Shown here piece by piece: positions 56,054 through 64,000 of a stretch of 64,000 nucleotides of DNA. The notes under the pieces were generated by a model, which did not search any database, had not been told where the DNA came from, and worked only from the letters and a program-made list of their open reading frames with translations. Numbering within the stretch: the first letter of the stretch is position 1; each line of letters begins with the position of its first letter. Source of the stretch: Scolanthus callimorphus (Eukaryota; Cnidaria; Anthozoa; Actiniaria; Edwardsiidae); the NCBI GenBank assembly GCA_033964015.1, contig JAWWUD010000059.1, positions 124,001-188,000 on the forward strand. The letters are read 5' to 3'. The position numbers and the translations under genes were made by a program.

Positions 56054-56854
56054 ATGTCGAAATCGAGAAAAAACAAACCTCCACCGTCCCCAATATCCCC
56101 AGAAACACTACCAATGGGAGAGGATATTGCCAAAGTAGTTAGTAATCTTTTCGAGGAGCATTTAGCGGGACTCAAGAAGCATTTCTCCGAAGAAATTGAA
56201 CGACAAACAACCTATCTCACTGTCTCCATTAATTCATTACAAGACACCGTAACTGGCCTTAAGCAGAGCCTAGAATTCAGTCACGCCGAGATTTCTGAGC
56301 TTAAAGATCAAGTTGCAACTCAGCAAGCTGACCTTGAGAGCAAAACGACTGAATTGTCTAATTTAGAGACTACAATTGCCAACCTCAGTAAGAGGCTTAC
56401 ATACCAAGAGAATCAGAGCCGCCGTTGTAACCTTCGCGTGAATGGTCTCGAGGAATCCTCGACTGGCAAGGAAAGTTGGGATGCAGTTGAACAGAAGCTA
56501 AAGCGCACCTTAGTACGGGCACTCAATCTCACAAGAGAGCCGGAGATTGAGAGGGCCCACCGTGTTGGAAGTATCGACCCTGAAAGACCCCGTACTGTTG
56601 TAGCTAAATTCTACGATTGGAAGGAGAAAGAGTTTATCCTACACACTGCACGCAAACTAAAGCCTCATGGTATCTATATCAGCGAGGACCTGGCAGAGGA
56701 GACTAGAGTAAAAAGAAAGGCACAACTAGACACGCTTAAAGAAGCTAAGGACCAGGGAAAAATTGCATACTTTGTTTTGGACAAGCTGATAATAAGAAAC
56801 AAGCCAGCAAACCGGCAGCAAAATAGAGCCGCTCTTGCCGCGGCGCTCAGTTAA
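56054..56854 (+). CDS. LINE ORF1, L1-type RNA-binding protein
   Basis: 266 aa, intact. A Pro-rich start is followed by a long coiled coil (SINSLQDTVTGLKQSLEFSH; ISELKDQVATQQADL; ELSNLETTIANLSKRL), an RRM-like domain (RCNLRVNGLEE; RAHRVGSIDPERPRTVVAKF; KEFILHTARKLK) and a C-terminal domain (GIYISEDLAEETRVKR; KIAYFVLDKLIIRNKP). This is the ORF1p layout of L1-like elements: trimeric RNA-binding chaperone of the retrotransposition particle. It is followed after ~90 bp by ORF2. Confidence 0.85.
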   Translation: MSKSRKNKPPPSPISPETLPMGEDIAKVVSNLFEEHLAGLKKHFSEEIERQTTYLTVSINSLQDTVTGLKQSLEFSHAEISELKDQVATQQADLESKTTELSNLETTIANLSKRLTYQENQSRRCNLRVNGLEESSTGKESWDAVEQKLKRTLVRALNLTREPEIERAHRVGSIDPERPRTVVAKFYDWKEKEFILHTARKLKPHGIYISEDLAEETRVKRKAQLDTLKEAKDQGKIAYFVLDKLIIRNKPANRQQNRAALAAALS

Positions 56855-56980
56855 GTTGCTTATTTAACATTGTCTATTCTGCTATAAATAGCGTCACATA
56901 AAACAAGTGAAAATGAGCTTCTAAAAGCTCTTCCTTTTCATCATTTGAATGAAACTGCTTTTAATATTGTCCTGTATGAA

Positions 56981-58143
56981 ATGAAAAATGGTTCTCTCAA
57001 TTACGAACATGAGCGCCTAGAAACGCTTTTATTTAATCCTATTGAACAACCAAAAAGTAAATCGTCCTTCAATTCTCTTTTAGACCCAGACTCTAACATA
57101 TCATTTTATCCACCTGAGAGTGATTATATGGTAGAAGAAGAATTAAACTCGAGACTCTTGTTATATCAAGATAACCCTAATATCTCGTTGCTACACCTCA
57201 ATGCATGCAGTTTAGCGGGTAATTTTGATAAGTTTAAATTGCTTCTATCGCGCTTGAGTGTCCAACCGCTTGTCATTGCGGTTTCAGAGACATGGCTCAA
57301 CGACCTCACTTTAGATAATGTTGATCTTCCAGGATATAAATTTATTTCAAATCACAGAAGTGAAAAACGGGCCGGTGGAACCGCTCTTTACTTGCATGAT
57401 AATCTTGAATACAAATTGCGTCCTGATTGTAATTATTCAGATCCTGAGGTAATTGAATCGCTGTTTGTTGAATTGAATATTCCTAAGGAAAACAATGTAG
57501 TGGTCGGTGTTGTTTACCGTCCACCTAACTACAATCTCTCCTCTTTTATGGACATTTTTTATCAGATTTTGTCAAACATTACTAAAGCCGGAAAAACTTG
57601 CTTTGTCGCGGGAGATTATAACATCGATATTTTACATTACAATGATCATGCACAAACACAGGAATTTGTTGACACTTTATTCTCGCATGCATTTTTTCCG
57701 CTCATTACAAAACCTACACGTATTACTGCAAATTCTGCTACGTTAATTGATAACATTTACACCAATCACTTCTCTGATAACATTTGCAATGGAATCATTA
57801 TTAATGATATTTCAGATCATCTCCCTGTTTTTGCTTCTATTTACCACACAAACTATAGATTAAATAAAACAAATATGAAATATTTTAAACGCGAAGTAAA
57901 TGAATCTAATTTATCTAGCTTTCGGGAGGCGCTTTCAAAAACCAATTGGTCTACAATTTTGGTAACTGATGACCCTAACATATCATATGATAATTTTTTT
58001 AAAGAATATTCGAAGGCATATAATACTTTTTTTCCTCTCAAAAGCTTTACTGTGAATAGGAAAAAAATAGATAACCCGTGGATTACAAACGGCTTGCTTA
58101 AATCCATAAAAAAGAAGAATAAACTTTATCGAAAACTCATTCT
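56981..58143 (+). CDS. LINE ORF2, 5' part (endonuclease)
   Basis: The first in-frame ATG is at 56981; the frame is open further upstream (to about 56891) without ATG, so the start may be non-standard. APE endonuclease motifs: LLHLNACSL, VSETWLND, GVVYRPPNYN, VAGDYNIDIL, TLIDNIYTN, ISDHLPVFAS. It ends with IDNPWITNGLLKSIKKKNK, the linker to RT. The frame is cut at 58143 by the Polinton-like element and resumes in phase at 63563. It nicks target DNA for target-primed reverse transcription. Confidence 0.85.
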
Positions 58144-58558
58144 AGTAGTATAGTAGGTATGGAATTACCCTTATTTTTCGGCAGGAATACTAATTTTCGG
58201 CAGGAATACATAATGAGCGTCGCGGTTGAATTAATGAGCGTCCCCACGCGGAATTAATGAGCTTGCGGTTTATTGTGGACACAGGTGTCCTTTTGTTCTT
58301 TATTGCGGGGGAATTAATGAGCGTCCCCACGCGGAATTAATGAACTTGCGGTTTATTGTTGACACAGGTGTTCTTTTGTTCTTTATTGCGGGGGAATACG
58401 TAATGAGGTGTTCCTTTGTGTTCAACACGTGGCTGCGGTTTTCTATTGTTCTCAGAGTCTATATAAGCAGAGCTCCTGTGGCTCCAGTCATTCAAGCCCA
58501 ACCATCCAGATCGAACGAAGTTCAAGAAAAGACAAGCGAGATGAAGAATACGGTGAAG
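58144..58558 (+). repeat. Left terminal inverted repeat, 415 bp
   Basis: Inverse of 63034-63562. Contains two copies of an ~85 bp subrepeat (gaattaatgagcgtccccac ... cacaggtgt ... tttattgcggggg), a TATA box and the start codon of the first gene. Confidence 0.9.
58460..58466 (+). promoter_or_regulatory. TATA box in left inverted repeat
   Basis: TATATAAG, 75 bp before the ATG at 58541. Identical in the right repeat. Confidence 0.75.
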
Positions 58559-59286
58559 AACGATACAAGCAGTGAAGACAAAATGGCGGTCAAAAGTGAT
58601 GAAAAGGATCTCGACTCCGCGTTGCCAATCGATCCATCAGAAGACAAGTTAAATAAGTCCCAAACAAAAAGAGGAAATTGCCCAAGTGGATTTCGATGTC
58701 AGCTTCTGATTGGTCGCTCGAAAGTCCATCCAAGAAACAACTTCTACCCCCTTACAGGTTTGGTGCTGCACATTTAAACCGAGGTTGTTTTGGCGCGAGT
58801 AACAACGGTGGACTGTTTGGTGAACGTATAAAAGAAAAAGAACCGAACCCAGTACCAACTGGATTGAATTTGTGGACTTTTCACTCTGGGGAGGAAATGC
58901 CTTCTGGAAAAGTAGCTCGAATCGTTCAAAAGTATGAAGAGGTCGGAGTGCACCCACCAAGACTCACAGAGTTTGATTTTCAACGCGTGACACAAACGCT
59001 ACCTACTCTTACGACCCTCAAAGATTTGGTTGACAGTTTGGCGGATATCTTAAAGGAACTAAACGCAAGCATGAGGTGCTATGACTACACGCATTGGGGT
59101 GGTCCACCAAATCCTTGCATACAGTATGAGGCAATGTGTGGAAAACTTGACCAGATTAGTTTGTTGAGGAAAAAACATGATATCGATGGATGGCTCAAGA
59201 TGTTTTACCGTATGAAACTGCTGGTTGACAAAGAAAAACGAAAGATAAAGGAATCCCCAAAGAAAAGTAGCCAAAAACTGGGTTGA
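58541..59286 (+). pseudogene. Unrecognised Polinton-like element gene A, frameshifted
   Basis: ATG at 58541 lies in the inverted repeat (MKNTVK). The first frame runs to 58777; a second frame, open from about 58655, carries the conserved-looking body: SLESPSKKQLLPPYRFGAAH, GLNLWTFHSGEEMPSGKVAR, LTTLKDLVDSLADILKELN, CYDYTHWGGPPNPCIQYEAM, ending at 59286. The frames overlap near 58655-58680 at a ccc/aaaaa run, so a one-base indel is likely; alternatively the second frame starts at ATG 58696. The second frame includes a KKRK basic cluster near the overlap. Function unknown; no domain recognised. Confidence 0.6.
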
Positions 59287-59367
59287 CACCACCTGCCACT
59301 GTCAAGTCAGAAAAGGAAGGGACACGTGTTTATAGTGTAAAACGCTTTATTACGATTAATAAATTGG

Positions 59368-60213
59368 TTACAGTTCTTGAGTTTGTTCACTATTATTCTT
59401 GACTTGGGGTAGAGTTTTCCATTCATCTTTTTTCTTGTTGTAATACGATCCCACCATACAATCATTACACCGCAGAAAAGACCCCTTCCAAGATTTTCCC
59501 ATGGGGTATTCCTTTCGACAAACGGGACATTTGTAGAGACTATCTTTTTCATAACATCCGGGGATTGTATCTTGCCATAAACACTTTCCACAGGCAGCAA
59601 TGTCGATGCGATATGAGTTGTTTCCGTCACAATGACTGCATAAACCATCAACTTTCTTTTCAATGTCACCCGAGAGTCCTTTTCCTTCTTGACTCTCGTC
59701 ACTGGATTGGTCAGTTTCCTCATTGCTAGATTGTTCCGCTTCGTCATTGTTACTAGATTGGTCAGTTTCTTCATCACTCTCTTCGGTTTCATCATCGCTG
59801 GACCACTCGTTTTGCTTCTCTTTGCTTTCATAGGTAACTACATCATTCAAAGCTCCTTTGTTACGGATTAATCTCTTATCAATTCCTAATTCTGCTAGAC
59901 CTTCGAGAAAAGTCTTGAAACCTCTTGGAGGTGATATATCTTTGTTGAAAGAAAGTAATACAAATTCTACAAGATCAGCAATAAGTGTGTTTGGTATTCT
60001 TCGTTTGCGGCGAATCATTTCCCCGTTAGGCGACCAAAACAAAATGTCCTTAGAGGTGGCTATACTATGCAGTAGGTCTCGGGCATCTTGATACGGAACA
60101 ACATTTGACATCTGATTCAACACATCTTTGATTCGAGGCTCTTCTTTGTTCTCCTCGTGTTCACCCTCGTCATCGCTAGACATATCGCTATCTGAGTCCA
60201 GTGAACGTTTCAT
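59368..60213 (-). CDS. Acidic zinc-ribbon protein of the element
   Basis: 281 aa from ATG 60213. An acidic N-terminus (MSSDDEGEHEENKEE) is followed by a folded part (RIKDVLNQMSNVVPYQDARD; ILFWSPNGEMIRRKRRIPN; LVEFVLLSFNK) and a long Asp/Glu/Ser linker. The C-terminal half has paired cysteines (LCSHC; ACGKC; YKCPVC; LRCNDC), i.e. two probable zinc ribbons. It has its own TATA box (58-65 within 60258-60265). Not recognised; DNA binding is a guess from the zinc ribbons. Confidence 0.7.
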   Translation of the reverse strand: MKRSLDSDSDMSSDDEGEHEENKEEPRIKDVLNQMSNVVPYQDARDLLHSIATSKDILFWSPNGEMIRRKRRIPNTLIADLVEFVLLSFNKDISPPRGFKTFLEGLAELGIDKRLIRNKGALNDVVTYESKEKQNEWSSDDETEESDEETDQSSNNDEAEQSSNEETDQSSDESQEGKGLSGDIEKKVDGLCSHCDGNNSYRIDIAACGKCLWQDTIPGCYEKDSLYKCPVCRKEYPMGKSWKGSFLRCNDCMVGSYYNKKKDEWKTLPQVKNNSEQTQEL

Positions 60214-60257
60214 TGTGAAAGCCAACGACAAATGATTTGATCATCAAACGTGACTTG

Positions 60258-60265
60258 TATTTATA
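60258..60265 (-). promoter_or_regulatory. TATA box of the acidic protein gene
   Basis: TATAAATA on the minus strand, ~45 bp before ATG 60213. Confidence 0.65.
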
Positions 60266-60268
60266 CCG

Positions 60269-60583
60269 TCAGAGCAGCAATGCCAAAATAGGGACGAGCA
60301 GGTCTTGGACAAACCCACCCCCTTTTTGCGATAAGATTTGCTTTTTCTCTTTGAAAGGGGTGGAACCACTAGCCAAGGCGCCTAGGTCCTCCCCGTGTCG
60401 TCTTATGTTACTAAACTCCTCATCACTCAATGGAATATAGCCCTTTCCAATATTATGGGTAATCTGAGTTAGAGCATGAACTTGTTCAGGGGTGGCTGTG
60501 TCAAGAAGGTATTGGCGCTGATGTGGCGGGCAACTACACAAGGCTTGGAGAAAGCCTAAGTTGTTCTTCACTACTCGAGACAT
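60269..60583 (-). CDS. Small KGGGF protein of the element
   Basis: 104 aa: an all-helical N-terminal part (NNLGFLQALCSCPPHQRQYL; TATPEQVHALTQITHNIGKG; LSDEEFSNIRRHGEDLGALA), a basic stretch (FKEKKQILSQKGGGFVQDLL) and a hydrophobic C-terminus (LLVPILALLL). I recall short proteins with this layout and a (K/R)GGF(L) motif from Polinton/adintovirus-like elements and many invertebrate genomes, where a role as a minor virion or core protein has been suggested. The GGG resembles cleavage sites of adenovirus-type proteases, but no such protease is encoded here. Confidence 0.65.
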   Translation of the reverse strand: MSRVVKNNLGFLQALCSCPPHQRQYLLDTATPEQVHALTQITHNIGKGYIPLSDEEFSNIRRHGEDLGALASGSTPFKEKKQILSQKGGGFVQDLLVPILALLL

Positions 60584-60617
60584 GGTTACAAATGAAGTAA
60601 AACGCTAATGGATCTAC

Positions 60618-60627
60618 TATTTATATA
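60618..60627 (-). promoter_or_regulatory. TATA box of the KGGGF gene
   Basis: TATATAAATA on the minus strand, ~35 bp before ATG 60583. Confidence 0.7.
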
Positions 60628-60631
60628 ATTG

Positions 60632-60999
60632 TAGCGCCCGCAAGACAAGACGCCCATAGCGCCTGCAAGAGACGCCCGCTGCAACGCCCGTCGACGCCCG
60701 CAAGACGCCCGCTACAACGCCCGCAAGACAAGACGCCCATAGCGCCTGCAAGAGACGCCCGCTGCAACGCCCGTCACGCCCGCTACAACGCCCGTAGCGC
60801 CCGCTACAACGCCCGTCACGCCCGCTGCAACGCCCGTCACGCCCGCAAGACGCCCGCTACAACGCCCGTAGCGCCCGCTACAACGCCCGTCACGCCCGCT
60901 ACAACGCCCGTAGCGCCCGCAAGACGCCCGCTACAACGCCCGTCACACCCGCTGCAACGCCCGTCACGCCCGTCAGGCCCGCGCTACAACGCTCGCTAT
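60632..60999. repeat. GC-rich minisatellite between divergent genes
   Basis: ~370 bp made of irregular cgcccgctacaa, cgcccgtagcgcc, cgcccgtcacgcc and cgcccgcaagacgcc words. Strongly GC-rich and with a C/G strand bias against an AT-rich background. It lies exactly between the leftward KGGGF gene and the rightward ATPase gene. Confidence 0.95.
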
Positions 61000-61005
61000 A
61001 GAAAG

Positions 61006-61013
61006 TATAAATA
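61006..61013 (+). promoter_or_regulatory. TATA box of the ATPase gene
   Basis: TATAAATAG, 63 bp before ATG 61069. Confidence 0.7.
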
Positions 61014-61068
61014 GAAGTGTTTCCCGAATTGTTACCATTTACCTGCAAGCGGTTGAAGTGTGAACATC

Positions 61069-62295
61069 ATGGTAAAGAAAGCTGTTTGTCCAGAGTGTGG
61101 AACAGGATTTTCACGTCATTATGATATGGAGAGACACAAAAAGAAATATCATCCAAACATTGTTGCAGGTGAAACAAGCAAGACAGAACCTTCCATACCT
61201 TTCAGTTTTGGTGTTCACGAAGCATGTGGTCCCTTTCAACTCCACCATCCTTTTACCTGTATGGTCGCGGGAATGACCGGAAGTGGAAAAACCGTTTGGG
61301 TACAGAAACTACTGGAGCAGGCGCAAAAAACAATCTCACCCCCACCCGAACGCATAGTCTGGTGCTATGCTCAGTGGCAACCCGCCTACACCGCCTTAGC
61401 CATGTCTATGCCACAAATAGAATTCGTAAAAGGAATCCCAAATAACATTGAGCAAGACTCATATTTTGACGTGCATATGCGGAATCTCATTGTCATTGAC
61501 GATCAGATGATTGAAACTGGGAATGACAACAGGATTGCAAACTTGTTCACAAAGGGATCCCATCATCGAAATCTGTCAGTGATTTATATACTGCAAAACC
61601 TATTTCACCAAGGGAAAGTCAATCGAAACATATCCTTAAACAGCCACTACTTAGTCCTATTCAAGAACCCAAGAGACCAATTGCAAGTGATGACGTTGGC
61701 CAAACAAATGTACCCACGCAACACACATTATTTTCTTGAGAAGTATGAAGAGGCTGTCAGGAAACCTTTTGGTTACCTGTTTGTTGACTTAAAACCAGCA
61801 ACCGACGACAAGTGCAGACTACGCACCAATGTCCTTCCTGGGGAAGTGCCAACCAATGAGAAAAAGGAGGACGCCGTTGGGAAAGAGCTCCTTCAATTTC
61901 TGAAATATCAAAATATGGAGATTTCTCCAGAAAAGCGGCGCATGAGGGAGCTGCACGACAAAATGGATGACATCCTTCACAATCAAAATATGGGTGCAAG
62001 TGAAAAGGTCATCCGATATACGCAACTTCAAAACGATTTGTTGCGAATGAAGCACCAAGCAAGTCACAACCCTCCAGTGGGTGTAAAACCTCCAGTAACA
62101 ATACCTACCTACACTACTCCCCTAAGTATCCCGCTATCATCACCCGAGCCAGCCACTATACCCTATTCTGCAAAGATGGTAGAATCTCCCAAGACATCCT
62201 TTGTTCCGGCGACACCCACAGTTCCAGAACCGACCTTGACCCCGCCACCTTCAGTGGCGATTACCCCAAAAAAGCCAAATTACAAAAGATCTTAA
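61069..62295 (+). CDS. C2H2-FtsK/HerA-type packaging ATPase
   Basis: 408 aa. Residues 7-28 form a C2H2 zinc finger (CPECGTGFSRHYDMERHKKKYH). Walker A is GMTGSGKT (68-75) and Walker B LIVIDD (140-145); a further block reads FTKGSHHRNLSVIYILQNLF, where N/Q after the strand is the expected sensor. This arrangement matches genome-packaging ATPases of the FtsK/HerA (A32-like) group in Polintons and related viruses. The C-terminal ~70 residues are Pro/Ser/Thr-rich. A second frame overlapping this tail stays open to 62402 and looks at least as protein-like, so the true C-terminus may differ by a frameshift. Confidence 0.85.
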   Translation: MVKKAVCPECGTGFSRHYDMERHKKKYHPNIVAGETSKTEPSIPFSFGVHEACGPFQLHHPFTCMVAGMTGSGKTVWVQKLLEQAQKTISPPPERIVWCYAQWQPAYTALAMSMPQIEFVKGIPNNIEQDSYFDVHMRNLIVIDDQMIETGNDNRIANLFTKGSHHRNLSVIYILQNLFHQGKVNRNISLNSHYLVLFKNPRDQLQVMTLAKQMYPRNTHYFLEKYEEAVRKPFGYLFVDLKPATDDKCRLRTNVLPGEVPTNEKKEDAVGKELLQFLKYQNMEISPEKRRMRELHDKMDDILHNQNMGASEKVIRYTQLQNDLLRMKHQASHNPPVGVKPPVTIPTYTTPLSIPLSSPEPATIPYSAKMVESPKTSFVPATPTVPEPTLTPPPSVAITPKKPNYKRS

Positions 62296-62401
62296 AGAAT
62301 TACTTGGATGATGATGCCGACAAAGACGGGCCGTATCTAAAATCCACGATGAAACGCTACCGTTTGCGCTCTTACCGTCATTCTCCATATAAAATTAAAT
62401 A

Positions 62402-62520
62402 AAAAAGTTTAACAAACATTCAAATGAATAATGAGAACCCATAGAACAAACGAAATGTCGACGCTTATGTAATCTTGTTTTATTCCAATAAACAGACAGA
62501 TTTACATGAATTATTCTTGT
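62402..62520. other. 3' region between convergent genes
   Basis: AT-rich. AATAAA-like signals (aaataaaaaa at 62398; ttccaataaac at 62485) serve the ATPase gene; the facing gene ends at 62521. Confidence 0.5.
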
Positions 62521-63051
62521 CTATGTATCAATGTCCATGAGTTCTTTGTCTCTTCTAGAAAATTCTTCAGGGATTGTCACCTGTGTTTTGTGTGGTGGAA
62601 CAGAGATTACTTTTAAAATTTTGTTTATGGCACTTGGGTATTCATCCCAAGGTATCAACTGAAGTCGGTGTAAGAATACAACTGTCCATGGTAGCTTGTA
62701 TGACTCTGAGACAAAATCTCTCCAAGAGGAATGAAGTGGAATGTCTAGCATATGACAGACTCCATGGGCTGTTTCCCAAACGCGGTCAGGGTCCACGTAA
62801 TCTTTTGCTCGGTCATAAAACAAATTCCACTTTTCTTCTTCCTCCATCGTGTGGCAATTGTGTTCTTTTTTTCGTGGGTTACCCTTTTGGCACCCAGGGC
62901 AATGGAAAAAGGATAATGAGGTAATAGGATGAACACAGAGTTCTGCGTAGCAAAGGTATAGGACTTTTGAAATGAACGCTATCATGGCGCCTTTCTCCTT
63001 TGCATCTACTTCATCCACTGTTAATATTGTTTCCTTCACCGTATTCTTCAT
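62521..63051 (-). CDS. Unrecognised element gene B with Cys/His cluster
   Basis: 176 aa from ATG 63051, which lies in the right inverted repeat and shares MKNTVK with gene A. Blocks: FISKVLYLCYAELCVHPITS, FFHCPGCQKGNPRKKEHNC (C-x2-C...H-x-C, a probable zinc site), EEEEKWNLFYDRAKDYVDP, ETAHGVCHMLDIPLHSSWRD and KLPWTVVFLHRLQLIPWDEY. Intact. Convergent with the ATPase gene. I half-recognise the pattern from other cnidarian uncharacterised proteins but know no function. Confidence 0.7.
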   Translation of the reverse strand: MKNTVKETILTVDEVDAKEKGAMIAFISKVLYLCYAELCVHPITSLSFFHCPGCQKGNPRKKEHNCHTMEEEEKWNLFYDRAKDYVDPDRVWETAHGVCHMLDIPLHSSWRDFVSESYKLPWTVVFLHRLQLIPWDEYPSAINKILKVISVPPHKTQVTIPEEFSRRDKELMDIDT

Positions 63052-63562
63052 CTCGCTTGTCTTTTCTTGAACTTCGTTCGATCTGGATGGTTGGGCTTGA
63101 ATGACTGGAGCCACATGAGCTCTGCTTATATAGACTCTGAGAACAATAGAAAACCGCAGCCACGTGTTGAACACAAAGGAACACCTCATTACGTATTCCC
63201 CCGCAATAAAGAACAAAAGAACACCTGTGTCAACAATCTTAATATATTCCTCCGCAATAAAGAACAAAAGAACACCTGTGTCAACAATCAACAGCAACCT
63301 CATTAATTCCGCGTGGGGACGCTCATTAATTCCTTCGCAATAAAGAACAAAGGAACACCTGTGTCAACAATAAACCGCAAGATCATTATGTATTCCTCCG
63401 CAGTAAAGAACAAAAGAACACCTGTGTCAACAATAAACCGCAAGTTCATTAATTCCGCGTGGGGACGCTCATTAATTCAACCGCGACGCTCATTATGTAT
63501 TCCTGCCGAAAATTAGTATTCCTGCCGAAAAATAAGGGTAATTCCATACCTACTATACTACT
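63034..63562 (-). repeat. Right terminal inverted repeat, 529 bp
   Basis: Inverse of 58144-58558, longer because it holds more copies of the caataaagaacaaaRgaacac subrepeat (four against two). Contains the TATA box and start of gene B. Confidence 0.9.
63126..63132 (-). promoter_or_regulatory. TATA box in right inverted repeat
   Basis: TATATAA on the minus strand, 75 bp before ATG 63051, in the same context as the left copy. Confidence 0.75.
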
Positions 63563-64000
63563 CATTCTCGAACCCAACGAAGTAAGAGAACATCAATATA
63601 AAATGTATAGGAATAAATTGCATCGTGTCATTCGCAATGCTAAACGTCAATATTACGACAATAAGTTTGAAAGCGCCAAAGCTAACCTAAAAGAAACTTG
63701 GAAACTCATAAATCAAGTTATAAACAAAAAAAAATTGAAGTCCGCATTGCCCTCATCATTCAATGTAGCAGGAAAAACTGTCACTGATCCAATTGAAATT
63801 GCTAACGGTTTTTGTAAATATTTTTCAAGTATTGGACCTAACTTAGCTCAAAAGATTCTTCCAAGCAACGCCTCTTATTTGTCTTTTCTTTCAAATCCTA
63901 CTGATGAATCCTTCATTTTTCAACCCTCTTCCTCTCAAGAGGTTGTAGATATTTGTAAATCTTTCAGATCAGGAAAAGCTCCTGGATACGATAATATTTC
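63563..64000 (+). CDS. LINE ORF2, continuation into RT (open at window end)
   Basis: Directly continues the frame broken at 58143, counting one copy of the 6 bp target duplication. Contains YKMYRNKLHRVIRNAKRQYY, LKETWKLINQVI and the start of RT (EVVDICKSFRSGKAPGYDNIS). No stop up to the window edge. This shows the LINE was open here when the DNA element inserted. Confidence 0.85.

Larger units (their letters stand above)
58144..63562. mobile_element. Compact Polinton-like DNA element, 5,419 bp
   Basis: Ends agtagtatagtaggtatgg and its exact inverse. Both flanks carry cattct (58138-58143 and 63563-63568), a perfect 6 bp target duplication. Polintons/Mavericks are known for 6 bp duplications and 5'-AG termini. 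The inverted repeats are long: 58144-58558 and 63034-63562. Five genes are visible: three rightward or leftward from the ends and two more from a divergent GC-rich centre, including a packaging-type ATPase. There is no PolB, retroviral-like integrase, protease or recognisable capsid gene, so it probably relies on a full element in trans. The uninterrupted LINE host frame and the near-identical inverted repeats mean it is young. Confidence 0.85.

Noticed and set aside
60632..60999. GC-rich frames read as a low-complexity protein
   Set aside because: Minisatellite with irregular units between two promoters; no coding frame is maintained.
58144..63562. Interpretation as an ordinary cut-and-paste DNA transposon
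   Set aside because: No transposase is encoded, the genes are virus-like (packaging ATPase) and the 6 bp duplication with AG ends fits Polintons better.

Overview
The window is eukaryotic and reads as a transposon-dense animal genome, most likely an anthozoan cnidarian such as a stony coral. The support is GT-AG introns with short exons, AATAAA signals, TATA boxes, and families I associate with coral and anemone genomes (kinases with DLG in place of DFG, DUF6589-like proteins, L2/CR1-like LINEs, Ngaro/DIRS, BEL/Pao, Helitron and Polinton-like DNA). I see no rRNA, tRNA, CRISPR array or bacterial operon. The taxonomic call is inference.

1-9 kb: a 1,476 bp tandem array repeats the 3' end of a RecQ-type helicase gene (minus strand) together with a convergent DUF6589-like exon. 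The intact helicase end lies at its right edge. A 5'-truncated LINE and a ~200 bp tandem duplication follow. 9-17 kb is gene-poor: a solo terminus of the Polinton-like family found again at 58 kb, a MITE, a Mutator-like transposase exon, a three-exon kinase gene and an exon resembling the C-terminal box of ubiquitin hydrolases.

17-25 kb: one Ngaro/DIRS retrotransposon (minus strand) with the full A1-ORFs-B1-A2-B2 split direct repeats. Its A2 repeat is interrupted by a 3.8 kb foldback element with ~1.5 kb inverted arms and TTAA target duplications. One arm in turn carries a 387 bp MITE with 7 bp target duplications.

26-40 kb holds most of the host-like genes: a three-exon unrecognised gene, a ten-exon unrecognised gene whose first exon is split by a 461 bp MITE, a C2H2 zinc-finger gene divergent from it, and a two-exon SANT/Myb-like gene. 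An internally deleted LINE with a signal-peptide-like N-terminus and a 2A-like motif sits among them.

41-55 kb is a graveyard: a degenerate LINE, a degenerate DIRS RT/RNase H, a DIRS-type tyrosine recombinase, a BEL/Pao pol with one LTR, and a Helitron fragment.

56-64 kb is the most notable region. An otherwise open LINE is interrupted by a complete 5,419 bp element (58144-63562) with 5'-AG...CT-3' ends, 415-529 bp terminal inverted repeats and a perfect 6 bp target duplication, the insertion signature of Polintons/Mavericks. It encodes a zinc-finger plus FtsK/HerA-type ATPase, a small KGGGF-motif protein and three unrecognised proteins. Each gene has its own TATA box, and two of them start inside the inverted repeats. 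I see no DNA polymerase B, integrase or recognisable capsid gene, so I read it as a compact, probably trans-mobilised Polinton/adintovirus-like element.
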